From NCBI RefSeq assembly GCF_013464485.1, contig NZ_RAUX01000046.1, positions 170 through 54,147 on the forward strand: DNA of 53,978 nucleotides, given 5' to 3'. The notes under the pieces are model-generated. The model was not told the origin of the DNA, ran no database searches, and saw only the letters and a list, made by a program, of their open reading frames with translations. Position 1 is the stretch's first letter, and each line of letters opens with the position of its first letter. The position numbers and the translations under genes are program-made. The DNA is from Stenotrophomonas maltophilia (GTDB lineage Bacteria > Pseudomonadota > Gammaproteobacteria > Xanthomonadales > Xanthomonadaceae). This document shows, piece by piece, positions 34,800-42,469 of the stretch.

Positions 34800-35132
34800 A
34801 TGCAGAGGATTGATTGTCTCCAGGCGGCGACGCCGAGCGAAGAAGCGGAAGAGGCCGTCCAGAAGGCTGCGTATGTTGAGGCAATCCGCGCGCAGGTCCT
34901 GGCTCAGTGGGTGAAGCCTTATACGGTCCATCGAGGTCAGCTGTGCCCGGTAATGATCCATCAAGCGCCGGGAGGGCATGTCATTCAATTCAAGGTGGAG
35001 GCCCCTTGCGAGTTCGAAGCGGAAGGCATGAACTCGTTGGAGAGAGCTGTGCTGGCCTCAAGCCCACTTCCCTACTACGGATTCGAGCAGGTGTTTTCGC
35101 CTCGGATCCGGCTGCGGTTCCTGGCCGAGTAG
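34800..35132 (+). CDS. Stand-alone TolA C-terminal (TolA-III-like) domain protein
   Basis: 110 residues from the ATG at 34800. Residues 25-110 align along their whole length with the C-terminal domain of the adjacent TolA: I count about 41 identities in 86 positions, with no gaps. Both Cys of the TolA-III disulfide and PGG, ERAVLASSPLPYYGFEQVF match. There is no membrane anchor, helical domain or visible signal peptide, and the open frame upstream offers no good one. It looks like a diverged partial duplication kept under selection for an intact frame, or a relic. If exported it could compete for TolA partners; that is speculation. Confidence 0.7.
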   Translation: MQRIDCLQAATPSEEAEEAVQKAAYVEAIRAQVLAQWVKPYTVHRGQLCPVMIHQAPGGHVIQFKVEAPCEFEAEGMNSLERAVLASSPLPYYGFEQVFSPRIRLRFLAE

Positions 35133-35311
35133 GGGCCTCACAGACGGGGGGCGAGCGAGGTCTGCCCAGCGTTGTTAGCCGTGACGTTAACGACATGTGA
35201 GAAGACGGGCTGGAACTGACCCGGAATTCACGTACCCTTGGTTCATGATTGCGAAGCGGTTCACTTCCGCTTTGCTATCCCTCGTTCCGGTTTCCCCCTA
35301 TTGAGCGCTCC

Positions 35312-36631
35312 ATGAAAAAGATGCCTCGCTGGCTTGCCGTGTTTGCGGCCCTGTTGCTGCCCTTTGCTGCCCTCGCGCAGCAGAAGGGGCTGGATATCGA
35401 CATCATCGGCGGCAATGCCTCCGCGCTGCCGATCACCATCGTGCCGATGCCCTACCAGGGTTCGGCGGCTGCACCGCAGACCGACGTCGCTGGCGTGGTC
35501 CGTGCCGACCTGGAGCGTTCGGGCCAGTTCCGCACGCTGCCGGAAGCGCAGATCGTCGAGAAGCCGGTGCGCGGCGGCGACATCCAGTTCGCCACCTGGC
35601 GCGCGCTGAAGCAGAACTACATCGTGGTCGGCCGCGTGCTCGACGCCGGTGCCGGTGCCTACCGCGTCGAGTACGAACTGTTCGACGTGCCCAAGGGCGA
35701 GCGCCTGCTGGGCCTGGCGATGACCGCCCGTGGCAATGCCATGCGCGACGTCGCCCACCAGATGGCCGACGCCATCTACGAGAAGATCACCGGTGTGCGC
35801 GGCGCCTTCTGGACCCGCATCGCCTACGTGACCGCCAGCGGCAAGGGCGACGCCATGCGCTATGCGCTGATGGTGGCCGACTCCGATGGCTACAACCCGC
35901 AGACCATCGTGCGTTCGGCCGAGCCGCTGCTGTCACCGTCGTGGAGCCCGGATGGCGGCAAGCTGGCCTATGTCAGCTTCGAGCGTGGCAATTCGGCCAT
36001 CTACATCCAGAACATCGCCACCGGCGCGCGTGAGCTGGTCACCAGCTTCCGCGGCATCAACAGCGCCCCGGCCTTCTCGCCCGACGGTCGCAAGCTGGCC
36101 TTGACCCTGTCGCGTTCGGGCAACCCGGAAATCTACGTGATGGATCTGGGCAGCAAGCAGCTGACCCAGCTGACCAACCACTTCGCCATCGACACCGAGC
36201 CGACCTGGGCGCCGGACGGCAGCGCGGTGTATTTCACCTCCGACCGTGGCGGTCGTCCGCAGGTCTACAAGGTCGGTGCCGGCGGCGGCAGCGCCGAGCG
36301 CGTGACCTTCCAGGGCAACTACAACGCCAAGCCCTCGGTGTCCTATGACGGCAAGAAAATCGCCGTGGCGCAGGGGTCGGGCAACAGCTACAAGATCGCG
36401 ATGATGGACAGCTCGCTGGGCTCGCCGCGCTGGAGCACGCTGTCCCCGGGTTCGCTGGATGAATCGCCCAGCTTTGCGCCCAACGCAAGCATGGTGCTGT
36501 ATGCCGCCCGTGAGGGTGGCCGTGGTGTGTTGTATGCCGTTTCGGCCGATGCGCGGGTTCGCCAGCGCCTGGTCCTGGCCGATGGTGATGTGCGCGAGCC
36601 GGCATGGTCCCCATACCGTACCCAGCGCTAA
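35312..36631 (+). CDS. tolB: TolB, periplasmic beta-propeller of Tol-Pal
   Basis: 439 residues with a Sec signal (MKKMPRWLAVFAALLLPFAA, cleavage after ALA near residue 22). An N-terminal alpha/beta domain (to about 165) is followed by a six-bladed WD-like propeller with repeated PSWSPDGGKLAYVS, PAFSPDGRKLALT and PTWAPDGSAVYFTS. TolB binds Pal and is released by TolA. The ATG at 35312 opens the signal peptide. The gap to the preceding gene is about 180 bases, so tolB may also have its own promoter. Confidence 0.96.
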   Translation: MKKMPRWLAVFAALLLPFAALAQQKGLDIDIIGGNASALPITIVPMPYQGSAAAPQTDVAGVVRADLERSGQFRTLPEAQIVEKPVRGGDIQFATWRALKQNYIVVGRVLDAGAGAYRVEYELFDVPKGERLLGLAMTARGNAMRDVAHQMADAIYEKITGVRGAFWTRIAYVTASGKGDAMRYALMVADSDGYNPQTIVRSAEPLLSPSWSPDGGKLAYVSFERGNSAIYIQNIATGARELVTSFRGINSAPAFSPDGRKLALTLSRSGNPEIYVMDLGSKQLTQLTNHFAIDTEPTWAPDGSAVYFTSDRGGRPQVYKVGAGGGSAERVTFQGNYNAKPSVSYDGKKIAVAQGSGNSYKIAMMDSSLGSPRWSTLSPGSLDESPSFAPNASMVLYAAREGGRGVLYAVSADARVRQRLVLADGDVREPAWSPYRTQR

Positions 36632-36695
36632 AAGAGTGTTAATATTTTCGCTGTCTTGAACCCCTCATCGGCCTAGGAGCCACAAAGGTATCGCC

Positions 36696-37214
36696 ATGAA
36701 CAAGTCCACCCGCGTTCTGCTTGTTTCCCTGCTGTCTGTGGCCGTCCTGGCCGGTTGCTCGAAGAAGGTGAAGGAAGAGCCGCAGGCTCCGGTCGACACC
36801 GGCACCTCGACCACCACCCCGACCGCTCCGTCGACCTCCGGCCTGTACGGCCCGGGCGACCTGGACACCGACGCCTGCCTGCGCCAGCGCGTTGTCTACT
36901 TCGACCTGGACAAGGAAGACGTGAAGCCGGAATTCCAGGCCATCATGGCGTGCCACGCCAAGTACCTGCGTGACCGTCCGTCCTCGCGCATCACCCTGCA
37001 GGGCCACACCGACGAGCGCGGTTCGCGCGCGTACAACCAGGCCCTGGGCGAGCGTCGTGGCAACGGCGTCAACTCGGCCCTGCAGGCCAACGGTGGCTCG
37101 GCTTCGCAGCTGACCGTCGTGTCCTACGGTGAAGAGCGTCCGGTCTGCACCGAGTCGAACGAGTCCTGCTGGTCGCAGAACCGTCGCGTCGAAATCGTCT
37201 ACACCGCGCAGTAA
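36696..37214 (+). CDS. pal: Pal, peptidoglycan-associated lipoprotein
   Basis: 172 residues. The lipoprotein signal ends in VLAGC (lipobox Cys at about 20), followed by a Pro/Thr linker and an OmpA-like domain with YFDLDKEDVKPEF, LQGHTDERGSRAYNQALGER and a closing NRRVEIVY. It anchors the outer membrane to peptidoglycan and is the receptor of the Tol energy cycle. TAGGAG lies well upstream with AAAGG nearer. TAATAT at about 36648 could be a -10 for a pal-specific message. Confidence 0.96.
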   Translation: MNKSTRVLLVSLLSVAVLAGCSKKVKEEPQAPVDTGTSTTTPTAPSTSGLYGPGDLDTDACLRQRVVYFDLDKEDVKPEFQAIMACHAKYLRDRPSSRITLQGHTDERGSRAYNQALGERRGNGVNSALQANGGSASQLTVVSYGEERPVCTESNESCWSQNRRVEIVYTAQ

Positions 37215-37217
37215 TCC

Positions 37218-38036
37218 ATGCGCATTGGCATCAAACTGATGCTGGTCGTTGCGGCAGCCCTCGTGGCTGCCGCACCGGCGCATGCACAGCGACAGAGCCT
37301 GGCCGATCGTGTCGGCGCGCTCGAGCAGCAGATGTACAACAACAGTGCCAACCAGGACCTGTTGAACCAGATCAACCAGCTGCGGCAGCAGGTCACCAGC
37401 CTGCAGGCCTCGATCGAGCAGTTGCAGCACGACAACGCCCAGCTCAAGCAGTCCGCCCAGGACCAGTACCTGGATCTGGACAGCCGCCTGAACCGGTTGG
37501 AAGGGGGCACTGCCGCCCCGGCCCTGCCGCCCGTTCCGGCGAGCGCGCCGAAGGCCGCGCCGGCCCCGGCAAAGCCCGCAGCGGCGGCCACTTCCGAGCG
37601 GCCGCCTTCCGTCCATGGTGATGCCGGCAGCCTTGCCGCCACCGGCGACGAGCGTACCTCCTACAACGTCGCCTTCGATTCGCTGAAGGCCGGCAAGTAC
37701 GATGATTCGGCGCAGCTGTTCCTGAGCTTCCTGCAGCTGTACCTGAACGGTGTCTACGCGCCGAACGCGCTGTACTGGCTGGGCGAGAGCTACTACGCCA
37801 CCCGCAATTTCCCGATGGCCGAGACCCAGTTCCGTGAACTGCTGTCACGCTATCCGACCCACGACAAGGCCGCTGGCGGCCTGCTCAAGGTTGGCCTCTC
37901 GCAGTATGGCGAGGGCAAGGTCGATCAGGCCCAGCAGACGCTGGAGACCGTCGTGGCGCAGTACCCGGGCTCGGACGCTGCGCGCACCGCCCAGGACCGG
38001 CTGCAGTCCATCCGCCTCGGCAAGCAGATCCGCTGA
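37218..38036 (+). CDS. cpoB: CpoB (YbgF), division coordinator of Tol-Pal
   Basis: 272 residues, starting three bases after pal. A signal peptide (about 1-24, ending AHA) is followed by a Gln-rich coiled coil (about 28-95), a Pro/Ala linker and a C-terminal TPR domain (about 145-270) with VAFDSLKAGKYDDSAQLFLSFL and LYWLGESYYATRNFPMAE. In E. coli CpoB ties outer-membrane constriction to septal peptidoglycan synthesis. It closes the tol-pal cluster. Confidence 0.93.
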   Translation: MRIGIKLMLVVAAALVAAAPAHAQRQSLADRVGALEQQMYNNSANQDLLNQINQLRQQVTSLQASIEQLQHDNAQLKQSAQDQYLDLDSRLNRLEGGTAAPALPPVPASAPKAAPAPAKPAAAATSERPPSVHGDAGSLAATGDERTSYNVAFDSLKAGKYDDSAQLFLSFLQLYLNGVYAPNALYWLGESYYATRNFPMAETQFRELLSRYPTHDKAAGGLLKVGLSQYGEGKVDQAQQTLETVVAQYPGSDAARTAQDRLQSIRLGKQIR

Positions 38037-38058
38037 CCGAGCGTACAATAGCTGCCCC

Positions 38059-38155
38059 GTAGAGCCGAGCCCACGCTCGGCTGCTTTCGTTTCCGGATCG
38101 GCAAGCCCGCCCGGTTGCTGCTGTAGAGCCGAGCCCACGCTCGGCTGCTTTCGTT
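38059..38155. repeat. Direct pair of SMAG palindromes (GAGCCGAGC variant)
   Basis: The same 33 bases, starting GTAGAGCCGAGCCCACGCTC and running into GGCTGCTTTCGTT, occur at 38059-38091 and 38123-38155. Each contains the palindrome GCCGAGC-CCAC-GCTCGGC. They lie between cpoB and queE, downstream of a TACAAT (38044-38049) that could be a queE -10, which would put both hairpins in the queE leader. Confidence 0.85.
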
Positions 38156-38205
38156 ACCGGCCGCGGTAGCCCACCCGCCACGTGTCCCACCAAGAAGTGC
38201 CCGCC

Positions 38206-38907
38206 ATGACCGCCGTTACCCCGTCCAACGCCGTCGCCACCCCCAGCGACATCGTGCAGTCGCCGCTGCCGCGCCTGAAGATCACCGAGATCTTCACCTC
38301 GCTGCAGGGCGAAGCCGATACCGCCGGCTGGCCGACCGTGTTCGTGCGCCTGACCGGCTGCCCGCTGCGCTGCCAGTACTGCGACACCGCCTATGCCTTC
38401 CACGGAGGCACCTGGTGGGACATCGATGACATCGTGGCCGAGGTGCTCGCCCAGGGCGTGCGCCACGTCTGCGTGACCGGCGGCGAGCCGCTGGCGCAGA
38501 AGCGCTGCCTGGTGCTGCTGCAGAAGCTGTGCGACGCCGGTATGGACGTCTCGCTGGAGACCTCCGGCGCACTGGACGTCAGCGCGGTGGACCCGCGCGT
38601 GTCGCGGGTGCTCGACATCAAGACCCCAGGTTCGGCGGAAGTGGTGCGCAACCGCTGGGACAACCTGCCGCTGCTGACCGCCCGCGACCAGATCAAGTTC
38701 GTCATCTGCAGCCGCGAAGACTACGACTGGGCCAAGGCCCTGTTGGCCGAGCACGATCTGGTGAAGCGCTGCACCGTGTTCTTCTCACCCAGCAAGGGCG
38801 AGATCACCGCACGCCAGCTGGCCGACTGGATCGTTGAAGACCGGCTGCCGGTGCGCTTCCAGATGCAGTTGCATAAAATCCTGTGGAATGACGAGCCGGG
38901 CCGATGA
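38206..38907 (+). CDS. queE: 7-carboxy-7-deazaguanine synthase QueE (radical SAM)
   Basis: 233 residues. The radical-SAM cluster motif is CPLRCQYC and the glycine-rich SAM site is VTGGEPLAQ. It converts 6-carboxytetrahydropterin to CDG in the queuosine/preQ0 pathway. LKITEIFTSLQGEADTAGWP is the family opening. The ATG at 38206 is preferred over a GTG 24 bases earlier. queC follows by 78 bases, so the two steps CPH4 to CDG to preQ0 are encoded together; queD and queF are not in the window. Confidence 0.93.
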   Translation: MTAVTPSNAVATPSDIVQSPLPRLKITEIFTSLQGEADTAGWPTVFVRLTGCPLRCQYCDTAYAFHGGTWWDIDDIVAEVLAQGVRHVCVTGGEPLAQKRCLVLLQKLCDAGMDVSLETSGALDVSAVDPRVSRVLDIKTPGSAEVVRNRWDNLPLLTARDQIKFVICSREDYDWAKALLAEHDLVKRCTVFFSPSKGEITARQLADWIVEDRLPVRFQMQLHKILWNDEPGR

Positions 38908-38985
38908 GCCCAGGCAACGTTCCCTGATGTAACTCCGGCGCGGGACAGCGTGCTGGCTTTCCCCTCCCAACCGGATGTTCTACCC

Positions 38986-39651
38986 ATGAAGAAGGCAGTC
39001 GTGCTTCTCTCCGGCGGCATGGATTCAGCCGCCGTCATCGCCATGGCCCAGGAACAGGGCTTCGCCGTGCATGCCCTCAGCGTGCGCTACGGCCAGCGCC
39101 ACACCTCCGAACTGGACGCCGCCGCCCGCGTCGCCAAGGCCCAGGGCGTGGTCGCGCACAAGACCGTGGACGTGGACCTGCGCAGCATCGGCGGCTCGGC
39201 ACTGACCGACGACATCGACGTGCCCGAGGCCGGCGGTGCCGGCATCCCGATCACCTACGTGCCGGCGCGCAACACCATCATGCTGTCGCTGGCCCTGGGC
39301 TGGGCCGAAGTGCTCGGCGCCAACGACATCTTCTGCGGCGTCAACGCCGTGGATTACTCCGGCTACCCGGACTGCCGCCCCGAGTTCGTGGCCGCGTTCC
39401 AAGCGCTGGCCAACCTGGCCACCAAGTCGGGCGTGGAAGGCGCGGGCATCAAGGTACATGCACCGCTGCAGTTCCTCAGCAAGGGCCAGATCGTCAGCGA
39501 AGGCGTGCGGCTGGGCGTGGACTTCGGCCTGACCGTGTCCTGCTACAACGCCGACGCCAACGGCGCCGCCTGCGGCCACTGTGATGCCTGCCGCTTGCGC
39601 GCGCAGGGCTTCACCGAAGCCGGCGTGCCGGACCCCACGCTGTACGCCTGA
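38986..39651 (+). CDS. queC: 7-cyano-7-deazaguanine synthase QueC
   Basis: 221 residues. The PP-loop ATP site [10 protein letters not shown] is at the start, and a zinc site of four Cys (SCYN then CGHCDAC) is near residue 190-205. It converts CDG and ammonia to preQ0. The ATG at 38986 is the family start ([14 protein letters not shown]). It follows queE directly. Confidence 0.95.
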   Translation: MKKAVVLLSGGMDSAAVIAMAQEQGFAVHALSVRYGQRHTSELDAAARVAKAQGVVAHKTVDVDLRSIGGSALTDDIDVPEAGGAGIPITYVPARNTIMLSLALGWAEVLGANDIFCGVNAVDYSGYPDCRPEFVAAFQALANLATKSGVEGAGIKVHAPLQFLSKGQIVSEGVRLGVDFGLTVSCYNADANGAACGHCDACRLRAQGFTEAGVPDPTLYA

Positions 39652-39658
39652 TCGCTCG

Positions 39659-39762
39659 GTAGAGCCGGCCGCTGGCCGGCTTCCTCTGTGGGTGCGAACC
39701 TTGGTTCGCACGCCCTTCGCCGGGCAGGTCTGACTCTGGTGGGTGCCAACCTTGGTTGGCAC
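39659..39762. repeat. Cluster of three palindromes (SMAG plus two GTGGGTGC types)
   Basis: A SMAG copy (39659-39683), a GTGGGTGCGAACC palindrome (39688-39711, identical to 26527-26550) and a GTGGGTGCCAACC variant (39739-39762) follow one another between convergent genes. In the variant both arms changed together (CGAAC/GTTCG to CCAAC/GTTGG), so pairing is preserved. Confidence 0.85.
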
Positions 39763-39785
39763 TGTGCGCCTGGCACGGCCCGGCG

Positions 39786-40742
39786 CTACCGCTGCTGCAA
39801 CCACCCCGACGCTTCAATAAACGCCTGCACTACGGCCGGATCTGTGTAATCCAGCTCGATCATCCGCGCGATCCCTGCCTTCTCATCGGCCTGCTGGCGC
39901 ATGTACTCCTGCGCGATGCGGTACCCGGCGTAGTACCCCAAATCACTCACCCCAAACGGATTGCGGGCGCTGTTGTACAGCCAGTTGTCCAGACCCTCGC
40001 CGTCCATTTCGGCGACGAAACGCGCGCGGATCTGCGCCTCGTGCGCGGGCCCGTAGCTGTACATCGGCAACGTCGGCCGACGCCCACTCAGCCGCTCCGC
40101 CACATACTCGGCCACACCCTCGCGCACCACGTACTGGGCCAGGCTGCCGGTGGTCTCACGCTGCTGGGTGTGTACGTACTCGTGCAGATTGTTCTGCGCA
40201 TTGTTCATGCCCGGCCGGCTGTCGTAGTAGATCCGCAGGCGGTCGCGCATCTTCTCGGGCAGCTCGCTCACGTCCACGCGCTCATCGCCCAGCGCCATCT
40301 CCGCACCGATCAGTACCTTGTCATCCAGCGTGGTACCGCCGGTACGCAGCACGCCAATCGCGTAGGTGATGGTGGCCGGGCGCAGTGCAGGGTAGAGCAG
40401 CCGGAAGGCGGCCACATCATGCTCCAACGTGGCGCTGGCCTGCTGCGCATTGGCGGTGAGCGGCCGCACCGATGTCCAGAAGCGTGGCCACGCGTTCATG
40501 GCTTCGGCGTACTCGCGGGCAGTGTAATTGCGGACCTGCATCAGCGCATGCAGGCCCGGGCTGCCCGGATCGATGTAGAGCTGCTGGACCAGTGCCAACC
40601 GGCGCTCGGCACCGGGCTCGGCGCGCACCGCATCGTAGGTGGCCCAGAAGCGGGCGATGTCGTCGGTGACGACCTGGGAGGGGGCGGCCACAGCGGCGCA
40701 GGGCAGCAGCAGGGCGGTGATCAGGTGGAAAAGAGGGCGCAT
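39786..40742 (-). CDS. Putative exported zinc metalloprotease (HExxH)
   Basis: 318 residues with a signal peptide (MRPLFHLITALLLPCAAVAA). The sequence has HEYVH at 187-191, an HExxH zinc motif, and a second motif with Glu at 208 and 212 (REGVAEYVAE), as in gluzincin-type peptidases. It resembles DUF2268-like predicted Zn-dependent proteases, but I do not recognise a named family. It should act in the periplasm. It stands alone, leftward, between queC and tRNA-Lys. Activity is inferred from motifs only. Confidence 0.7.
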   Translation of the reverse strand: MRPLFHLITALLLPCAAVAAPSQVVTDDIARFWATYDAVRAEPGAERRLALVQQLYIDPGSPGLHALMQVRNYTAREYAEAMNAWPRFWTSVRPLTANAQQASATLEHDVAAFRLLYPALRPATITYAIGVLRTGGTTLDDKVLIGAEMALGDERVDVSELPEKMRDRLRIYYDSRPGMNNAQNNLHEYVHTQQRETTGSLAQYVVREGVAEYVAERLSGRRPTLPMYSYGPAHEAQIRARFVAEMDGEGLDNWLYNSARNPFGVSDLGYYAGYRIAQEYMRQQADEKAGIARMIELDYTDPAVVQAFIEASGWLQQR

Positions 40743-40889
40743 CCGTGGCTCCGGGCGGGTACAACGGATGGGATGCGAGGTTGGCCGGAAAGGTTTAGAT
40801 CGGGTTGGCTGGGCTGGCGCTGCACGCTGGGAAGCCTCCGCAGCTCATTGAGCAACACCGCAGAGTTTCGCGCGGGCAGCAAAGTAGGC

Positions 40890-40895
40890 TAGAAT
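40890..40895 (+). promoter_or_regulatory. -10 element (TAGAAT) of tRNA-Lys
   Basis: GGCTAGAATGCGGACCCC lies 33 bases before the tRNA. The GC-rich stretch after the -10 fits a stringently controlled stable-RNA promoter. A weak TTTCGC lies 18 bases upstream. Confidence 0.55.
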
Positions 40896-40928
40896 GCGGA
40901 CCCCGCCGAAAGGCCGGGGCAAGGCACC

Positions 40929-41004
40929 GGGCCGTTAGCTCAGTCGGTAGAGCAGAAGACTTTTAATCTTTTGGTCGAAGGTTCGAATCCTTCACGGCCC
41001 ACCA
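40929..41004 (+). tRNA. tRNA-Lys (anticodon TTT)
   Basis: 76 bases including encoded CCA. The acceptor stem GGGCCGT pairs with ACGGCCC, a D arm GCTC...GAGC is present, the anticodon loop CTTTTAA has TTT at 40962-40964, and the T arm contains GGTTCGAATCC. tRNA 3' ends are common integration sites; a phage-like module starts about 290 bases downstream, but no second copy of the tRNA end is found in the window. Confidence 0.98.
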
Positions 41005-41018
41005 TTGCATTGATGATC

Positions 41019-41042
41019 AAGGCGCCCCCTGGGCGCCTTTTT
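41019..41042 (+). terminator. Rho-independent terminator of tRNA-Lys
   Basis: AAGGCGCCC (41019-41027) pairs with GGGCGCCTT (41031-41039) around CCT and runs into a T-tract, 14 bases after the tRNA. Confidence 0.92.
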
Positions 41043-41186
41043 CATTTCTCGTTGCAAGCACTCCTGCAGCGCCGGGACGTGCCGCGGAAGGGGGTGAGGA
41101 AACTGTCGATCCGATTGGCTGCGCATGCCCTCGGATCGGGGCGAAGCGTGTGGGACAGCCCGAAGGCTGATTCCTTGTAGCTGCCA

Positions 41187-41247
41187 ATGTCGTACCAGTG
41201 ATGCTACGACATCACTTAAAAGGTAATTATTGGGTAACTTTTGGTAA
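41187..41247. repeat. Inverted repeat and three phased GGTAA repeats next to tRNA-Lys
   Basis: ATGTCGTA (41187-41194) and TACGACAT (41205-41212) form a perfect 8-bp inverted repeat. GGTAA then occurs at 41222, 41233 and 41243, spaced about one helical turn, in a clearly AT-rich patch. GGTAA(T) is also the half-site of the predicted repressor operator at 42182-42200. This patch lies just past the end of the leftward repressor operon and contains no gene. Confidence 0.55.
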
Positions 41248-41294
41248 TTGATGTCCAGCCTGATCCGGCCATCTGCGGCTGGTCAGCGGGCATA

Positions 41295-41663
41295 TCAGCC
41301 GTAGTGTGCGCGCAGCAGCCCGGCGTCGTGGAAGGAAATGCCCTCCCGGATGCACTCCTCCGCGCGTTCCATGTCCTTGTGTAACTGGATCAGTGCATCG
41401 TCGGCGAGCTGCTCGATGTTGACCACGCCGCAGCATGCCTGGTCGATCACATGTTGCATGGGCTCGCCCCAGCGCCGGCGTACGTTGCGGATCATGCGGC
41501 AATGCCACTCGCGCATGATCGCGTCCATGCGCCTCTCGCCGCGGATCGCAACTGCGTCTCCGGCCACCACCCGCAATGCCGGCGCCGGGTTGCGCTCGCC
41601 GCGCAGTTCCTGGGTCCTAGCGGCCAACCGCTGTGCGAGCTCCTCGAGTCGCGTGTGAGTCAT
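41295..41663 (-). CDS. Phage-module protein of unknown function, downstream of the repressor
   Basis: 122 residues, soluble, with no signal peptide or membrane segment, mainly helical and charged (RTQELRGERNPAPALRVV, then LADDALIQLHKDMERAEECI). The ATG at 41663 has a strong GGGAGG six bases upstream and overlaps the repressor gene by 47 bases, so they form one leftward operon. I do not recognise a domain. A role in modulating the repressor (co-repressor or anti-repressor) is a guess from position. Confidence 0.65.
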   Translation of the reverse strand: MTHTRLEELAQRLAARTQELRGERNPAPALRVVAGDAVAIRGERRMDAIMREWHCRMIRNVRRRWGEPMQHVIDQACCGVVNIEQLADDALIQLHKDMERAEECIREGISFHDAGLLRAHYG

Positions 41664-42123
41664 CCTTCGCCTCCCTGATCCGTTTTGCCAGAAGCTTCGT
41701 CAGGTCGAGGACATTGTCCGGCGCAGAAGGCTGACCGAACTCGTCTACGACCATGAATGCGGTCTCCAGCAGCACGGGGTCGTAGATCCATTCCGGTGGA
41801 TCGCCGACAAGCTCCAGGTAGTGCGAAAGCACCTTGACCGCAGCGCTCATTTTCTCGAAATCCAGTCCCGCAGATTGAGACTGAAGCGACATCTCACCGT
41901 CCTGATCGACGCGATCCAGTGTTCCATGTGGAAGCTGCATCACCGATTCAAGATCGCGAGCAAGACGATGGCCGATGCTCTTCGGGTTGCTCTCGGAAAT
42001 CCACTGGCTGACTTGGGGCTGCGCCCAGCGGGTGCCACCGAACAGGCGGGCCCATTCGGCCGGGCCCCCGGCGGCGGCCACGCGGAGGCGCATGTTGAGG
42101 GTGCGAGCGGTACTGGCGTCCAT
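41617..42123 (-). CDS. Phage-type repressor (CI-like position), no S24 peptidase domain
   Basis: 168 residues. The N-terminal half has a helix-turn-helix pattern, AEWARLFGGTRWAQPQVSQWI with a following helix, about residues 20-75. The C-terminal half (FEKMSAAVKVLSHYLELVG and onward) has no Ser/Lys S24 peptidase motif, so classic RecA-stimulated self-cleavage is not expected. It is divergent from a Cro-like gene with a palindromic operator between. The ATG at 42123 is used; an in-frame TTG lies 42 bases upstream. Repressor function is inferred from context and the HTH. Confidence 0.7.
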   Translation of the reverse strand: MDASTARTLNMRLRVAAAGGPAEWARLFGGTRWAQPQVSQWISESNPKSIGHRLARDLESVMQLPHGTLDRVDQDGEMSLQSQSAGLDFEKMSAAVKVLSHYLELVGDPPEWIYDPVLLETAFMVVDEFGQPSAPDNVLDLTKLLAKRIREAKDDSHATRGARTAVGR

Positions 42124-42139
42124 CCGTAGATGGTGCGCT

Positions 42140-42201
42140 GCATTACCAATCCAGCAAATGACCAAAACGGTATTGACGACGCATTACCTTGGCGGTAATG
42201 T
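42140..42201. promoter_or_regulatory. Cro/repressor divergent control region with palindromic operator
   Basis: Rightward promoter: TTGACG (42173-42178), 17-base spacer, TAATGT (42196-42201). A perfect palindrome CATTACC-TTGGC-GGTAATG (42182-42200) fills the spacer and covers the -10. A second, weaker copy with CATTACC at 42141-42147 overlaps a possible leftward -10 (TAATGC on the minus strand). The rightward start of transcription would fall on the Cro ATG at 42209, predicting a leaderless message. Confidence 0.75.
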
Positions 42202-42208
42202 GCGGGCC

Positions 42209-42469
42209 ATGAACCTCATCGACTACGCCATCTCCCAGGGGGGCTACGGCACCCCCAGCTGCCCCGTCATGCGCCGCCTGGCTCACCAGACCGGTTGTGC
42301 GCTGCGGACCCTCTACATGATCGCCCGCGGCCACAAGCTGCCCGGCGCGCGACTGTGCCGGCGCATCGAGCTGGCCACTGCGGGCGTTGTCCGCCGCGAA
42401 TCCCTGCGCCCGGACGTGTTCGGTCCGGGCCCGTCGCCCCTCAAAGGAGAAGCCCCCCATGCAGCTTGA
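42209..42469 (+). CDS. Cro/YdaS-like DNA-binding protein
   Basis: 86 residues with a helix-turn-helix (MRRLAHQTGCALRTLYMIARG at about 16-36) and the IELATAGVVRRESLRPDVF ending typical of YdaS/Cro-type phage regulators. It is divergent from the repressor and starts seven bases after a -10 element with no Shine-Dalgarno, suggesting a leaderless start. It overlaps the next gene by 11 bases. Confidence 0.75.
   Translation: MNLIDYAISQGGYGTPSCPVMRRLAHQTGCALRTLYMIARGHKLPGARLCRRIELATAGVVRRESLRPDVFGPGPSPLKGEAPHAA

Noticed and set aside
38037-38205. Possible preQ1 riboswitch ahead of queE
   Set aside because: The leader is occupied by two SMAG repeats, with no preQ1-type pseudoknot sequence recognised.
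40971-41180. Short plus-strand frame starting MVEGSNPSRPT
   Set aside because: It begins inside tRNA-Lys and crosses its terminator; such frames are well-known artefacts of tRNA T arms.
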